Assembly (NCBI RefSeq): GCF_007565055.1
Contig: NC_044553.1
Coordinates: forward strand, 104,383,858 to 104,447,857
Direction of reading: 5' to 3'
Length of the DNA stretch: 64,000 nt
Origin: Rhinopithecus roxellana
Lineage: Eukaryota > Chordata > Mammalia > Primates > Cercopithecidae
Shown piece after piece: positions 46,200 through 58,859 of the stretch. The notes under the pieces are model-generated. The model saw nothing but the letters and a program-made list of their open reading frames with translations. It was not told the origin of the DNA and made no database searches. Position 1 is the first letter of the stretch; each line of letters starts with the position of its first letter. A program made the position numbers and the translations under genes.

Positions 46200-46780
46200 T
46201 TCTTTTATTCAATAAATATTTTCTGAGCACTTGCTATGTGTCAGGACAAATTGATAAACCAAAGACTCTTACACTCAAAGAGCTTATGTTTGAGGGAATT
46301 AAAATGAATGAAATAACTAATAGACAAAAGTATTTTTGAAAAGTACACTAAATTAGTATTCTTAGAGGTGATAAATGCCATGGGAAAAAAAGAAAAAGCA
46401 ATAACAAGTTAAAGAGATCAGCTGTACAGGAATGTGTTACAAGTTTTTAAAGGTTGGCTGGAGTAGATTTCATTGATGAAGCAACATATAAACAAAAATA
46501 TAGAAAGGAAGTGGTTGTCATGCAATTATCAGGAGAAGCATCTGCTAAGCTGAGAGGACAACCAGTGCAGACACTGTAAGGTGACAATAGCCCTGACCTG
46601 TTCAAGGAACAGTGAGATGGATAGGGCTGCTAGAGTTGAGGATGACAGGAGTGGAGCAGGACTGAGATGAGGTAAGTACTATAAGGGCTTTGGCTTCACT
46701 GTAAGTGGATGATTCTCTACTGGATTTTGAGCAAGATTTAGCATGTTTTAAGAAGACTTCTCTGACAACTCTACTTTTTT
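46200..46780 (-). repeat. L2 element, opposite orientation
   Basis: Reverse 3' end attcaataaatattttctg and gcacttgctatgtgtcagg, then aaagagcttatgtttgaggg, ggagtagatttcattgatga and ggttcaaggaac-type phrases. Confidence 0.68.
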
Positions 46781-46884
46781 TTTTAAAGGACTCTAGGAAG
46801 ACAAGAGTAGACGCCAGAGACCAGTAGAAAGCCACATGGAGCAAACTAAACACAGCAACAAGTAAAAAGGATTACACACAGGAG

Positions 46885-47690
46885 TAAATGGGATTTAGTC
46901 CAGGAATGCAAGGTTGGTTTGACATCTGAAATTTGGTCAATGTAGTAACCCACCATATTAATAGAATAAAGAATTTGAAAATAACTGATCATCTCAAAAC
47001 ACAGGAAAAGTATTTGATAAAATCCATCACATTTTTCTTACAAAATTATTCAATAAGATGGAATCAAAGAAAACTTCCTCAACCTGAAAAAGTGGCCTAC
47101 AGAAAATCCACAGTTAATATGATACTTAATGAAGAAAGATTGAAAGTTTTTCCCCTAAGATCAGAAATAAGATGAAGACACATATTCTGCTACCTCAAAA
47201 GACTGAAAGCTTTTCCCCTAAGATCAGAAATAAGATAAAGACACATATTCTGCTACCTCTGCTTAACATTATACTGGAGATTGTAGCCACGGCACTTAGG
47301 CATAAATGAATAAATAAATAAATGGCATGCAGGTTAGAAAATAAGAAATAAAACTATGTCTATTTGCAGATAGTATGATCTTGGGTACAGAAAAATCTTA
47401 AAGTCACTAAAAACTATTAAAACTAATAAACAAGTTTTGCAAGGTGGCCATAACAGATTAACATACAAACATCAATTGTATCTCTATACATTAGCAATGA
47501 AAATTCAGAAATGATTTTGTTTAAATCCCACTAATCTTAGCAGCAAAAGAATACAATTAAATCCCACTAATCTTAGCAGCAAAAGAATACAATTCCTGGT
47601 AATACAATTCCTGGTAATCAATTTAACAAAAGACATCCTCTTATACTGAGATCTAAATAAATAGAAATCACACAAGTATCAGTTTTTCAC
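46885..47690 (+). repeat. L1M ORF2 fragment with internal tandem duplications
   Basis: Old L1 ORF2 sequence: gatttagtccaggaatgcaa, aaagtatttgataaaatcc, ctatttgcagatagtatgat. Three tandem duplications sit in it: 63 bp (47138-47200 and 47201-47260), 36 bp perfect (47522-47557 and 47558-47593) and 15 bp (47589-47603 and 47604-47618). Confidence 0.8.
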
Positions 47691-47699
47691 CTATTGCAA

Positions 47700-48299
47700 T
47701 AGCCCCCAAAATGATGCATGCATATCCACTCTAGGACCCCTTCACTTCAAACTGTTCTTCATGGTACAATTGGAGTGATCTCAAGAAGCACGTGGATATG
47801 TTTTAAATTTAGAACTAATGGGATTTCTTGAGAGATTGCTGTGAGATTGCTGAGAAACTAGCTCAGTTACTTCTCATAACAATCACCATTTTACAGATGA
47901 AGAGACCAAAAAAGTAACGCAACCTGCATGAAGTAGCCATGTTAGAAAGCAGCAGATCTAGAACTTCACTGGGCCTCTGTCTCACTCCAATGTCAGGTAA
48001 TTCACACCTGCTGTCCAGCACCACATTGAGCACTGGCACTAGCGAGCTTCTCTGGGGAGATTTCAGAAAGAAGGAAGAAGGTGGCCCTAGAATTTAATCT
48101 AGAACCTCACTAGAGTTTGCAGTGGGACAAGGGGTTTTTGTAGCGGAAAAGAAAGTGAAAACCCAAAGGAGTTAGCCAAAAAACAGGTGGATAAAGCAGG
48201 AGGACCTTTACAAGGGATTGAACATGTTGCTTAGAAAACCATCTGCTACAGGGCCAGCCTCCTGCTGGGATTGAGAGGGACTAGCAGGATGGATAAAAT
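47700..48299. other. Intron stretch; part resembles the L2 at 45505
   Basis: The first 90 bases (gcatatccactctaggaccc, gagtgatctcaagaagc) are similar to 45512-45603. Beyond 47860 a MIR-like phrase (ccattttacagatgaagaga) appears at about 47888. The rest is unique-looking. Confidence 0.45.
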
Positions 48300-48307
48300 C
48301 ACACACA

Positions 48308-48347
<40 letters not shown>
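48300..48347. repeat. (CA)n microsatellite
   Basis: About 24 CA units with a single T interruption near 48314. Confidence 0.97.
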
Positions 48348-48348
<1 letters not shown>

Positions 48349-49555
48349 CCAGGTGACCAAGGAAAGTGGTAACACATGGATCTTGCTAATCATCATTTTC
48401 AAGGGAGAGAGGAGAAAACAGAAACATGAAACTGAGATGGCTCCTGCATGCTAAAAGGAAAGAAAAAGCATAAACATATGATGCAGAAATGGAACCAGAT
48501 CCTGTGCCTAGGATGGAACTTGTCCATTTCTCTTTGGAAACAAAGAACCTCCTCCCCTACAACTCTATCCAGATGCTGTCACAGACAGATGCAGGAATCC
48601 TCATCAATCATGGCAAATTTTTATAAGGGAAAATGAAACCCAGATCTCAGACTGGTTTGGTTACAAACACTCAGCAGGGAGTGTGACAGAGGGTGGCTAC
48701 TGCCTAAGATGGAACCAGGAGCAGAGTGCCGCAATCGAGGCTGGGAGGGCCTCATTCTGCCTGGCTTGTCATAAGCAGAGACTCTGCAAAACAGAAATGG
48801 TTTTGAAGTACTTCCGAATTCACAAGCAACAGCATCAGGACAAGCCTCAGACAAGAGCTTTTGGGAATCCCCAGCAGTGAGAAGGAAAAAGCTAATGTCT
48901 GAGGGGAAAGGAACAGACTGGGATTGCAATAAGTTCTCACAAACCAGAGAGTCTTTTTCTACATAGAGGTGTGACTCTCAAGTTAGCACTTAAGGCAAAC
49001 AATACCCTTAAAATGATGTAACTTCTTTAAACAATTCAAAAAGTACATTATACATGGATGTACAACTATAATCTTATACTGTAATATGTATATATATAGG
49101 TATAATGAGTAAAGAATATAATTAAGCATATATATGCAAAATAGAATTCTACAGAATGTTTGCTATTTGACTATAATAGAATATTTACCATATCACACAT
49201 TTAGTTGAATTCTTATAAGTCAAATGTGCCTATGATATAATCCACTCTTGAAATATCTGGCAGCACAAAAGAAAAGATGTAATATCCTATCTCAATGCAC
49301 AGCACAGAGCAGGCACCCAGCAGACAGTTTCTGATTCAATAGATGAACAAAAACGTATCTGATTTTGCTCCAGTTAAAGAGCACAGTGAAGACAAACCTG
49401 ACTGCTATCTGTCCTGTATGACTGAGATGTAACACGGCTATATGTGGTACCAAGGCTTAGCACCTTCCAGCATGAATGCAACCAGCATTTCAAAATGTTG
49501 TCATTCACACAAAGACAAATATTGTGCAATTCATTCCACTTACATGAGCTACCCA
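48348..49555. other. Intron stretch, nothing recognised
   Basis: Unique-looking; an AT-rich patch with TATATA runs lies at 49075-49140. Overlapping frames at 48621-48940 on both strands lack support. Confidence 0.45.
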
Positions 49556-49800
49556 TAAAACACTGAGGAATAGAGACAGAAAGTGGATTAGTGGTTACCA
49601 GGGGCTGAAGGGAAGGGGAGTAGGAAGTTACTGCTTAAAGATGACAGACAGAATTTGGGGGGTAACAACAAAGTTTCGACAATAGATAGTGGAGATAGTT
49701 GTACAATATTGTGAGTGTAATTAATGTCTGAATTGTACTTTAAAAGGGTTTAAATGGCAAATTTTAGGTTATGTATCTTTTATAATAAAAAAGTAACAAA
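49556..49800 (+). repeat. L1M 3'-end fragment
   Basis: Contains aaagtggattagtggttacc, aggggctgaagggaagggga, gtgagtgtaattaatgtctg and aaaagggtttaaatggcaa, the L1M 3' order. Confidence 0.8.
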
Positions 49801-49965
49801 AAGAGTTGTTCTTGTATTTGATGACTAACTAGTCAGCCCTCTTTTAGAAAAGTTGCTTGGGTCTTTAGGAAAGAGGGGCAGAGTGTGGCAAAGACCTACA
49901 AAATGCTCCCTCACTTGGCAAGATATAGAATAGCAACAGAAAATTTCACCAGCAATCACTGACAC

Positions 49966-50160
49966 CAGTGATTCTCAAACTTGAGCATGCATTGTGCATC
50001 AGACTCCTCGGAAGTGCTTGTTAAAACACAGAGTTTTAAGCTCCAGCCCCAAAGTTCCTGACACAGGAGGTCCAGGGTGGGACCTGAGAAAGTGCACTTC
50101 CAACAACCTCCCAGGTGTTGCTAATGCTACGGTCTAGGAATCTCACTTGTGAAACACTGA
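49966..50160 (+). repeat. MER5-type or related hAT element
   Basis: Starts accagtgattctcaaacttg and has the order catgcattgtgcatcagac, ctcggaagtgcttgttaaaa, gttgctaatgctacggtct and cttgtgaaacactga. Confidence 0.7.
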
Positions 50161-50586
50161 CTGAGACAGTGGGTGCTCAGTAGATCTGGCCAAGGGACTT
50201 TCTCAGTAAGAAGTGAGGGGAGTACTACTAAGCCATTTTTATTTCAGGTCAAATACTCAAGATCCTCCATGATGCCTCCCAGCAGTTCCATGATTTGTAG
50301 AACTCCAAGAAAATATTTCATAAACTTTCTTCTTTCCTAAATAAAACTAAGGACTATCACCTATAAAAAGAGATCTTTGAGTTTTGAGGAACTCTTTCCT
50401 AACTAAGGTCTACGGTTCCAGACAGGAAGGGCAGTTATTCATTTTTGTTCATATCAAAGCCTTGCAATGATTTGGTGATCTCTACTTGATTGACAGGATT
50501 TATGATTCCTAGCATCCTTGGAGTGTTTAGAAATTAAGATCTTCATTAAAACTCAGATGATATGGGAAGACTTCAATAAAACTGTC
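50161..50586. other. Intron stretch, nothing recognised
   Basis: Unique-looking; the last bases (aataaaactgtc) are part of the next Alu's target duplication. Confidence 0.4.
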
Positions 50587-50886
50587 GGCCAGGTACAGTG
50601 GTCCATGCCTGTAATCCCAGCATTTCGGGAGGCAGACACGGGCAGATCACCTGAGGTCAAGAGTCCAAAACCAGCCTGGCCAACAAAGTGAAACCCCATC
50701 TCTACTAAAAATAAGAAAATTAGCCGGGCCTGGTGGTGTACACCTATAATCCCAGCTACTTGAGAGACTGAGGCAGAAGAATCACTTGAACCTGGGAGGC
50801 TGAGGTTGCGGTGTGCCGAGATCACGTCATTGCACTCTGGCCTGGGCAACAGAGTGACATTCTGTCTCCCAGAAAAACAAAAAATA
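50587..50886 (+). mobile_element. Alu element
   Basis: Starts ggccaggtacagtggtccat and ends tctgtctcccagaaaaac with an A-rich tail. Flanks aataaaactgtc and aaaaataactgtc are a likely target duplication. Confidence 0.93.
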
Positions 50887-51029
50887 AAAATAACTGTCAA
50901 TCCTACTTCTTTAAAGGATGGGATTTAGTACCAATAAAGTTCAACATTGGCCATAATCTCTCAGAGAACTCCAGGCACGCTGAACTACCTGAAATTCTCA
51001 TTGACACACCATGTTCTTGCATTTCTCCC

Positions 51030-51410
51030 CAAGGCTGAAAGAGAATTTCTCTCATTCTTTAGAAAGCCTTTTCTCCTTTGGCCCTTTCCCAGCTAGCAAA
51101 CTTTTCCTCCCCTATCTACTCACGTTATATCATCCAGCTCAATTCCAGCTCCCCCACTTCCTGAGTTCCAGACTCCGTAAAGTTCTTCCTTCTCTGAGTT
51201 CTCATCACACTTTCTAACTTTCTTTATTATAACATTGTTTATGGTAACATGGAAATTACGTATTTATGTACCTGACTTCACATTAGTCTAGAAGCTGTTT
51301 GAGGCCAGCAAATATAATCTTTAAATTCTGAGCACTTATCATAGCACCTGCTATACAGTAATTTACAATACATGTTTGATGAGTAAATAAACTAATCATT
51401 GAATAGATTG
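51030..51410 (+). repeat. L2 fragment
   Basis: Contains cttcacattagtctagaagc, tgagcacttatcatagcacc and tgtttgatgagtaaataaac toward the 3' end. Strongly diverged. Confidence 0.5.
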
Positions 51411-52515
51411 CAACAGTTGTCTGCTAACCTTAAATATACCTCAATGTTAACTCCGCACTACTTCTAGAAACCACATAGAATGTGTACTGCAAAGACAAGC
51501 CTTTTTTTAAAGAGAAAATAAAAAAGAGTTCCAGGAGACAACTCTTAAACTCAGAAGACGGTGATTTCTGCATTTTCAACTGAGGTGCCTAGTTCATCTC
51601 AATGGCACCAGTTGGACAGTGAGTGCAGCCCACAGAGGGTGAGCTGAAGCAGGGCAGGGCGTTACCTTACCTGGGAAGCACAAGGGGTCGGGGGACTTCC
51701 CTTTCCTAGCCAAGGGAAGCCATAACAGACTGTACCTGGAAAATTGGGACACTCCTACCCAAATACTGCGCTTTTCCAACAGTCTTAGCAAATGGCACAC
51801 CAGGAGATTATATCCCCCACCCTGCTCAGTGTGTCCCATGCCCATGGAGCCTTGTTCACTGCTAGCACAACAGTCTGAGATCGACCTGCCAGGCAGTAGC
51901 CTGGTAGGGGGAAGGGCGTCTACCATTGCTGAGGTTTGAGTGGGTAAACAAAGTGGCTGGGGAAGCTCCAACTGGGCAAAGCCCACCACAGCTCTGCAAG
52001 GCCTGCTGCCTCTGTAGACCCCAGCTCTGGGGGCAGGGCATAGCTGAACAAAAGGCAGCAGAAACTTCTGCAGACTTAAATGTCCCTGTCTCACAGCTCT
52101 GAAGAGAAGAGTTGTTCTCTAAGCACAGTGTTTGAGCTCTGAGAATGAACAGACTGCATCCTCAAGTGGGTCTCTGACCCTCGTGTAGCCTAATTGGGAG
52201 ACACCTCCCAGTAGGAGCCGACTGACACCTCATACAGCCGGGTGCCCCTATGAGACAAAGGTTCCAGAGGAAGGAACAGGCAGCAATATTTGATGTACTG
52301 CAGTATTTGCTGTTCTGCAGCCTCCGCTGGTGATACTCAGGCAAACAGGGTCTGGAGTGGACCTCTAACAGACCTGAAGCTGAGGGACCTGACTCTTAGA
52401 AGGAAAACTAACAAACAGAAAGGAATAGCATCAACGTCAACAAAAAGGACACCCACACCAAAACCCCATCTGAGGTCACCAGCATCAAAGACCAAAGGTA
52501 GATAAAACAACAAAG

Positions 52516-53548
52516 ATGGGGAGAAACCAGAGCAGAAAAGCTAAAAATTCTAAAAACCTGAGCACCTCTTCTCCTCCAAAGGATTGCAACTCCTCACCAG
52601 CAACGGAACAAAGCTGGATGGAGAATGACTTTGACAAGCTGACAGAAGTAGGCTTCAGAAGGTCAGTAATAACAGACTTCTCCAAGCTAAAGTAGGACGT
52701 TTGAAAACATTGCAAGGAAGCTAAAAAACCTTGAAAAAGGATTAGATGAATGGCTAACTAGAATAAACAGTGTAGAGAAAACCTTAAATGACCTGATGGA
52801 GCTGAAAAGCATGGTGTGAGAACTACATGATGCATGCACAAGCTTCAATAGCTGATTGATTAGATCAAGTGGAATAAAGGGTATCAGTGATTGAAGACCA
52901 AATTAAAGAACTAAAACAATAGGAGAAGTTTAGAGACAAAAAGAGTAAAAAGAAATGAACAAAGCCTCCAAGAAATATGGAACTATGTGAAAAGATCAAA
53001 TCTACGTCTGATTGGTGTACCTAAAAGTGACAGGGAGAATGGAACCGAGTTGGAAAACACTCTTCAGGATATTATCCAGGAGAACTTCCCCAACCTAGCA
53101 AAGCAGGACAACATTCAAATTCAGGAAATACAGAGAACACCACAAAAGATACCCTTCAAGAAGAGCAACCACAAGACACATAATTGTCAGGTACACCAAG
53201 GTTGAAATGAAGGAAAAAATGTTAAGGGTGGCCAGAGAGAAAGGTCAGGTTACCCACAAAGAGAAGCCCATCAGACTAACAGCAGATTTCTCTGCAGAAA
53301 CCCTACAAGCCAGAAGAGAGTGGGGGCCTATATTCAGCATTCTTAAAGAAAAGAATTTTCAACCCAGAATTTCATATCCAGCCAAACTAAGCTTCATAAG
53401 TGAAGAAGAAATAAAATCCTTTATAGACAAGCAAATGCTGAGAGATTTTGTCACTACCAGGCCTGCCTTATAAGAGCTCCTGAAGGAAGCACTAAACATG
53501 GAAAGGAACAACCAGTACCAGCCACTGAAAAAACATGCCAATTTGTAA
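52516..53548 (+). pseudogene. L1 ORF1 remnant (second copy)
   Basis: RNA-binding chaperone gene of L1. The start context aaagatgggg and the phrases NDFDKL, PNLRLIGVPKS, ENFPNLAKQ, RLTADFSAETLQARREWGP and PRISYPAKLSFISE are readable, but in several frames. Stops appear soon after the start region (tag near 52694) and at a TGA near 52818. It keeps the segment deleted from the first copy. The final stop is at 53546-53548. Confidence 0.88.
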
Positions 53549-53611
53549 AGACCATCAATGCTATGAAGAAACTGCATCAACTAACAGGCAAAATAATCAG
53601 CGAACACCATA

Positions 53612-56600
53612 ATGACAGGATCAAATTCACACATAACAATATTACCCTAAGATGTAAATGGTTAATGCCCCAATTAAAAGACACAGACTGGCAAATTGGG
53701 TAAAGAGTCAAGACCCATCAGTGTGCTATATTCAGGAGACCCATCTCACATGCAGAGACACACATAGGCTCAAAATAAAGGGATGGAGGAAGATCTACCA
53801 AGCAAATGGAAAGCAAAAAAAAAGTAGGGGTTGCAATCTTAGTCTCTGATAAAACAAACTTTAAACCAACAAAGATCAAAAGAGACAAAGAAGGCCATTA
53901 CATAATGGTAAAGGGATCAACACAACAAGAAGAGCTAAATATATATGCACCCAATACAGGAGCACCCAGATTCATAAAGCAAGGCCTTAGAGACCTCCAA
54001 AGAGACTTAGATTCCCACACAATAATAATGGGAGACCTTAACACCCCACTGTCAATATTAGACAGATCAATGAGACAGAAGGTTAACAAGGATATCAAGG
54101 ACTTGAACTCGGCTCTGCACCAAGCAGACCTAATAGACATCTGCAGAACTCTCCACCCCAAATCAACAGAATATACATTTTCTCAGCACCACATCACACT
54201 TATTCCAAAATCGACCACATAGTTGGAAGTAAAACACTCCTCAGCAAATGTAAAGGAATAGAAATCACAACAAACTGGCTCTCAGACCACAGTGCAATCA
54301 AATTAGAACTCAGGATAAAGAAACTCACTCAAAACCACACAACTACATGTACACTGAACAACCTGCTCCCGAATGACTACTGAATGACTACATAACAAAA
54401 TGAAGGCAGAAATAAAGATGTTCTTTGAAATCAATGAGAACAAAGATACAACTTGCCAGAATCTCTGGGACACATTTAAAGCAGTGTGTAGAGGTAAATT
54501 TATAGCACTAAATGCACACAAGAGAAAGCAGAACAGATCTAAAATCGACACCCTAACATCACAATGAAAAGAACTAGAGAAGCAAGAGCAAACACATTCA
54601 AAAGCTAGCAGAAGGAAAGAAATAACTAAGATCAGAGCAGAACTGAAGAAGATAGAGACACTAAAAAACCCTTCAAAAAATCAATGAGTCTAGGAGCTGG
54701 CTTTTTGAAAAGATCAACAAAATTGATAGACCACTAGCAAGACTAATAAAGAATGAAAGAGAGAAGAATCAAATAGATGCAATAATAAATGATAAAGGGG
54801 ATATCACCACGATCCCACAGAAATACAAACTACCATCAAAGAATACTATAAACACCTCTACACAAATAAACTAGAAAATCTAGAAGAAATGGATACATTC
54901 CTAGACACATACACCCTTTCAAGACTAAACCAGGAAAAAACTGAATCTCTGAATAGACCAATAACAGGCTCTGAAATTGAGGCAATAAATAATTAATAGC
55001 CTACCAATCAAAAAAAGTTCAGGACCAGACAGATTCACAGCCAAATTCTACCAGAGGTACAAAGAGGAGCTGGTACCATTCCTTCTGAAACTATTCCAAT
55101 CAATAGAAAAAGAGGGAATTCTCCCCAACTCATTCTATGAGGCCAGCATCATCCTGATACCAAAGCCTGGCAGAGACACAACAAAAAAAGAATTTTAGAC
55201 CAATATCCCTGATGAACATTGATGCGAAAATCCTCAATAAAATACTGGCAAACCAAATCCAGCAGCACATCAAAAAGCTTATCCACCATGATCTAGTAGG
55301 CTTCATCCCTGGGATGCAAGGCTGGTTCAACATATGTAAATCAATAAATGTAATACATTGCATAAACAGAACCAATGACAAAAACCACATGATTATCTCA
55401 ATAGTTGCAGAAAAGGCCTTCAACAAAATTCAACAGCCCTTCATGCTAAAAACTCTCAATAAACTAGGTATTGATGGGATGTATCTCAAAATAATAAGAG
55501 CTATTTATGACAAACCCTCAGCCAATATCATACTGAATGGGCAAAAACTGGAAGTATTCCCTTTGGAAATTGGCACAAGACAATGATGCCCTCTCTCACC
55601 ACTCCCATTCAACATAGTGTTGGAAGTTCTGGCCAGGACAATCAGGCAAGAGAAATAAATAAAGGGCATTCAATTAGGAAAAGAGGAAGTCAAATTGTCC
55701 TTGTTTGCAGATGACATGGTTGTATATTTAGAAAACCCCATCATCTCAGCCCAAAATCTCTTTAAACTGATAAGCAACTTCAGCAAAGTCTTAGGATACA
55801 AAATCAATGTGCAAAAATCACAAGCATTCTTTTACACCAATAACAGAGCCAAATCATGAGTGAACTCCCATTCACAATTGCTTCAAAGAGAATAAAATAC
55901 CTAGGAACCCAACTTACAAGGGAGGTGAAGGACCTCTTCAAGGGGAACTACAAACCACTGCTCAATGAAATAAAAGAGGACACAAACAAATGGAAGAACA
56001 TTCAATGTTCTTGGATAGGAAGAATCAATATAAAAATGGCCACACTGCCCAAGGCAATTTATAGATTCAATGCCATCCCCATCAAGCTACCAATGAGTTT
56101 CTTCACAGTATTGGAAAAAACTACTTTAAAGCTCATATGGAACCAAAAAAGAACCCACATTGCCAAGACAATCCTCAGCCAAAAGAACAAAGCTGGAAGC
56201 ATCATGCTACCTGACTTCAAACTATACTAGAAGGCTACAGTAACCAAAACAGCATGGTACTACCAAATCAGAGAGATAGACCAATGGAACAGAACAGAGG
56301 CCTCAGATATAACACCACACATCTACAACCATAGGAATTTTGACAAATCTGACAAAAACAAGAAATGGGAAAATGATTCCCTATTTAATAAATGTTGGGA
56401 AAACTGGCTAGCCATATGTAGAAAGCTGAAACTGGATCCCTTCCTTATATCTTATATAAAAATTAATTCAAGATAGATTAAAGACTTAAATGTTAGACCT
56501 AAAACCATAAAAACCATAGAAGAAAACGTAGGCAATACCATTCAGGACATAGGCATGGGCAAGGACTTCATGACTAAAACACCAAAAGCAATGGCAACAT

Positions 56601-57403
56601 ATGCCAAAATAGACACATGGGATCTAATTAAACTAAAGAGCTTCTGCACAGCAAAAGAAACTACCATCAGAGTGAACAGGCAACCTACAGAATGGGAGAA
56701 AATTTTTGCAACCTACCCATCTGACAAAGGGCTAATATCCACAATCTACAAAGAATTTAAACAAATTTACAAGAAAAAATCAAACAACCCCATCAAAAAG
56801 TGGACAAAGGATATGAACAGACACTTCTCAAAAGAAGACATTTATGCAGCCAACAGACACATGAAAAAATGCTGATCATCACTGGCCATCAGAGAAATGC
56901 AAATCAAGACCACAATGAGATACTATCTCATACCAGTTGAAATGGCGATCATTAAAAAGTCAGGAAAAAACAGATGCTGGGGAGGATGTAGAGAAATAGG
57001 AATGCTTTTCCACTGTTGGTGGGAGTGTAAATTAGTTCAACCATTGTGGAAGACAGTATGACGATTCCTCAAGGATCTAGAACTAGAAGCACCATTTGAC
57101 CCAGCAATCCCATTAGTGGGAATGCCCAAAGGATTACAGACCATGCTACTATAAAGACACATTCACATGTATGTTTATTGCGACACTATTCACAATACCA
57201 AAAACTTGGTATGGTCCATCAATGATAGACTGGATTAAGAAAATGTGCCAAATATATACCATGAAATACTATGTAGCCATAAAAAAGGATGAGTTCATGT
57301 CCTTTGCAGGGACATGATGAGGCTGGAAACCATCATTCTGAGCAAACTATCTCAAGGACAGAAAACCAAACACCGCATGTTCTCACTCATAGGAGGGAAT
57401 TGA
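53612..57403 (+). pseudogene. L1 ORF2 remnant (second copy)
   Basis: Endonuclease and reverse-transcriptase gene of L1. Readable parts are the endonuclease (IYAPNTGAPRF, GDLNTPLS), the reverse-transcriptase fingers and palm (GFIPGMQGWFNI, AEKAFNKIQ, LSLFADDMVVYLENP) and the C-terminal region to a TGA at 57401. Several indels and stops break the frame, for example after IGTRQ near 55585 (RQGCPLSP is interrupted) and near 54180. It is nonfunctional. Confidence 0.9.
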
Positions 57404-57631
57404 ACAATGAGAACACTTGGACACAGGGCAGAGAACATCACACAGGGGCCTGTCATGGGGTGGGGGGCAGGCGGAGGGATAGCATTAGGAGAAATATCTA
57501 ATGTAAACGATGAGTTAATGGGTGCAGTAAACCAACATGGCACATGTATACCTATGTAACAAAGCTGCACATTGTGCACATGTACCCTAGAACTTAAAGT
57601 ATAATAAAAATAAAATAAGATAAAAAACTCA

Positions 57632-58554
57632 ACAAGAAAACAAGCAGACTTATTTTTAAAATGAGCTAAAAACCCTAACAGACACCTTATCAAGAAGATA
57701 TACAGATGTCAAAGCATATGGAAAGATGCTTCACACCATATGTCATCAGCAAAATGCAAATCAAAACCACAATGAAATACCAATACATACCTATTACAAT
57801 GACTACAATCCAGATCACTGACAATACCGACAAGTGGTGAGGATGGAGCAACAGGAACTCTCATTCATTGCTGATGCAAATGCAAAATGGTAACAACCAC
57901 TTCGGAAGACAGTTTGACAGTTTCTTACAAAGCTAAACAAACTTTTATTATATAATCCAGCAATTGTGCTCCTTTGTATTTACCTAAATGAGTTAAAAAC
58001 TCATGTCCACACGAAAACCCGTACATGGATATTTATAGCAGTTTTATTCATAATTGCCAGAACTTGGAAGCAGCTAAGATTTCCTTCAGTAGGTAAATGA
58101 ATAAATAAACTTTGCTACATCCAGACAATGGAATGTTATTCACAACTAAAAGGAAATGAGCTATCAAGCCATGAAAAGACACAGAGAACTCTTAAATGCA
58201 TATTGCTAAGTGAATGCAGCCAATCTGAAAAGGCTACGTATGTGTGATTCCAACTAGATGACATTTTGGAAACGGTAAATCTATGAAAAGATCAGTGGTT
58301 GCCTGGGGTTAAAGGAAGGAAAGGATGACATTACCCCCAAAATAATAAAAGGTTCTGCCCTGTTTGACAGTGGATTGTTGAAGCACACAGGATTTTTTGA
58401 GTAGTGAAATTACTCTGTATGGTACTATAATAGTAGATTCATATCATTATAAATTTGTCCAAACCCAGAGAATGTACACCACCAAAAGTCAGCTCTGATG
58501 TAAACTATGGACTTTGGGTGATAATGAAGTGCCAATGTAGATTCAGAAATAATA
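57632..58554 (+). repeat. L1M 3' region, left part
   Basis: Older L1 next to the younger one: gacaccttatcaagaagata, atgcaaatcaaaaccacaat, catgtccacacgaaaac, gtttgtccaaacccagagaa and gactttgggtgataatgaag. It is cut by the Alu at 58555 and resumes at 59298. A 52-bp segment at 58330-58382 does not fit the L1M order as I recall it. Confidence 0.8.
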
Positions 58555-58849
58555 GGCTGGGCACCGTGGCTCATACCTGTAGTCCCAGAACTTTGGGAGG
58601 CCAAGGCAGGTGGATCACCTGAGGTCAGGAGTTCAAGACCAGGCTGGCCAACATGGCAAAACACCATCTGTACTAAAAATACAAAAATTAGCTGGGCGTG
58701 GTGGTGCACGCCTGTAGTTCCAGCTACTCGAGAGGCTGAGGCAGGAGAATTGCTTGAACCCGGGAGGCAGAGGTTCCAGTGAGCCAAGAGTGCACCACTG
58801 CACTCCAGCCTGGGTGATAGAGTGAGATCTTGTCTCAAAAAAAACAAAA
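58555..58849 (+). mobile_element. Alu element inside L1M
   Basis: Starts ggctgggcaccgtggctcat and ends gatcttgtctcaaaaaaaac. Its tail has grown into the purine tract that follows. Confidence 0.93.
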
Positions 58850-58859
58850 CTAAATGAAT

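Larger units (their letters stand above)
51554..57624 (+). mobile_element. Primate L1, nearly full length
   Basis: Starts at gaagacggtgatttctgcat, roughly 70 bases into the 5' UTR, and ends with cctagaacttaaagtataat and an A-rich tail. Possible 7-bp target duplication aaactca at 51547-51553 and 57625-57631. It has the same orientation and close sequence as the right arm of the L1 at 38218. Both ORFs carry stops or frameshifts, so it cannot move on its own. Confidence 0.9.
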
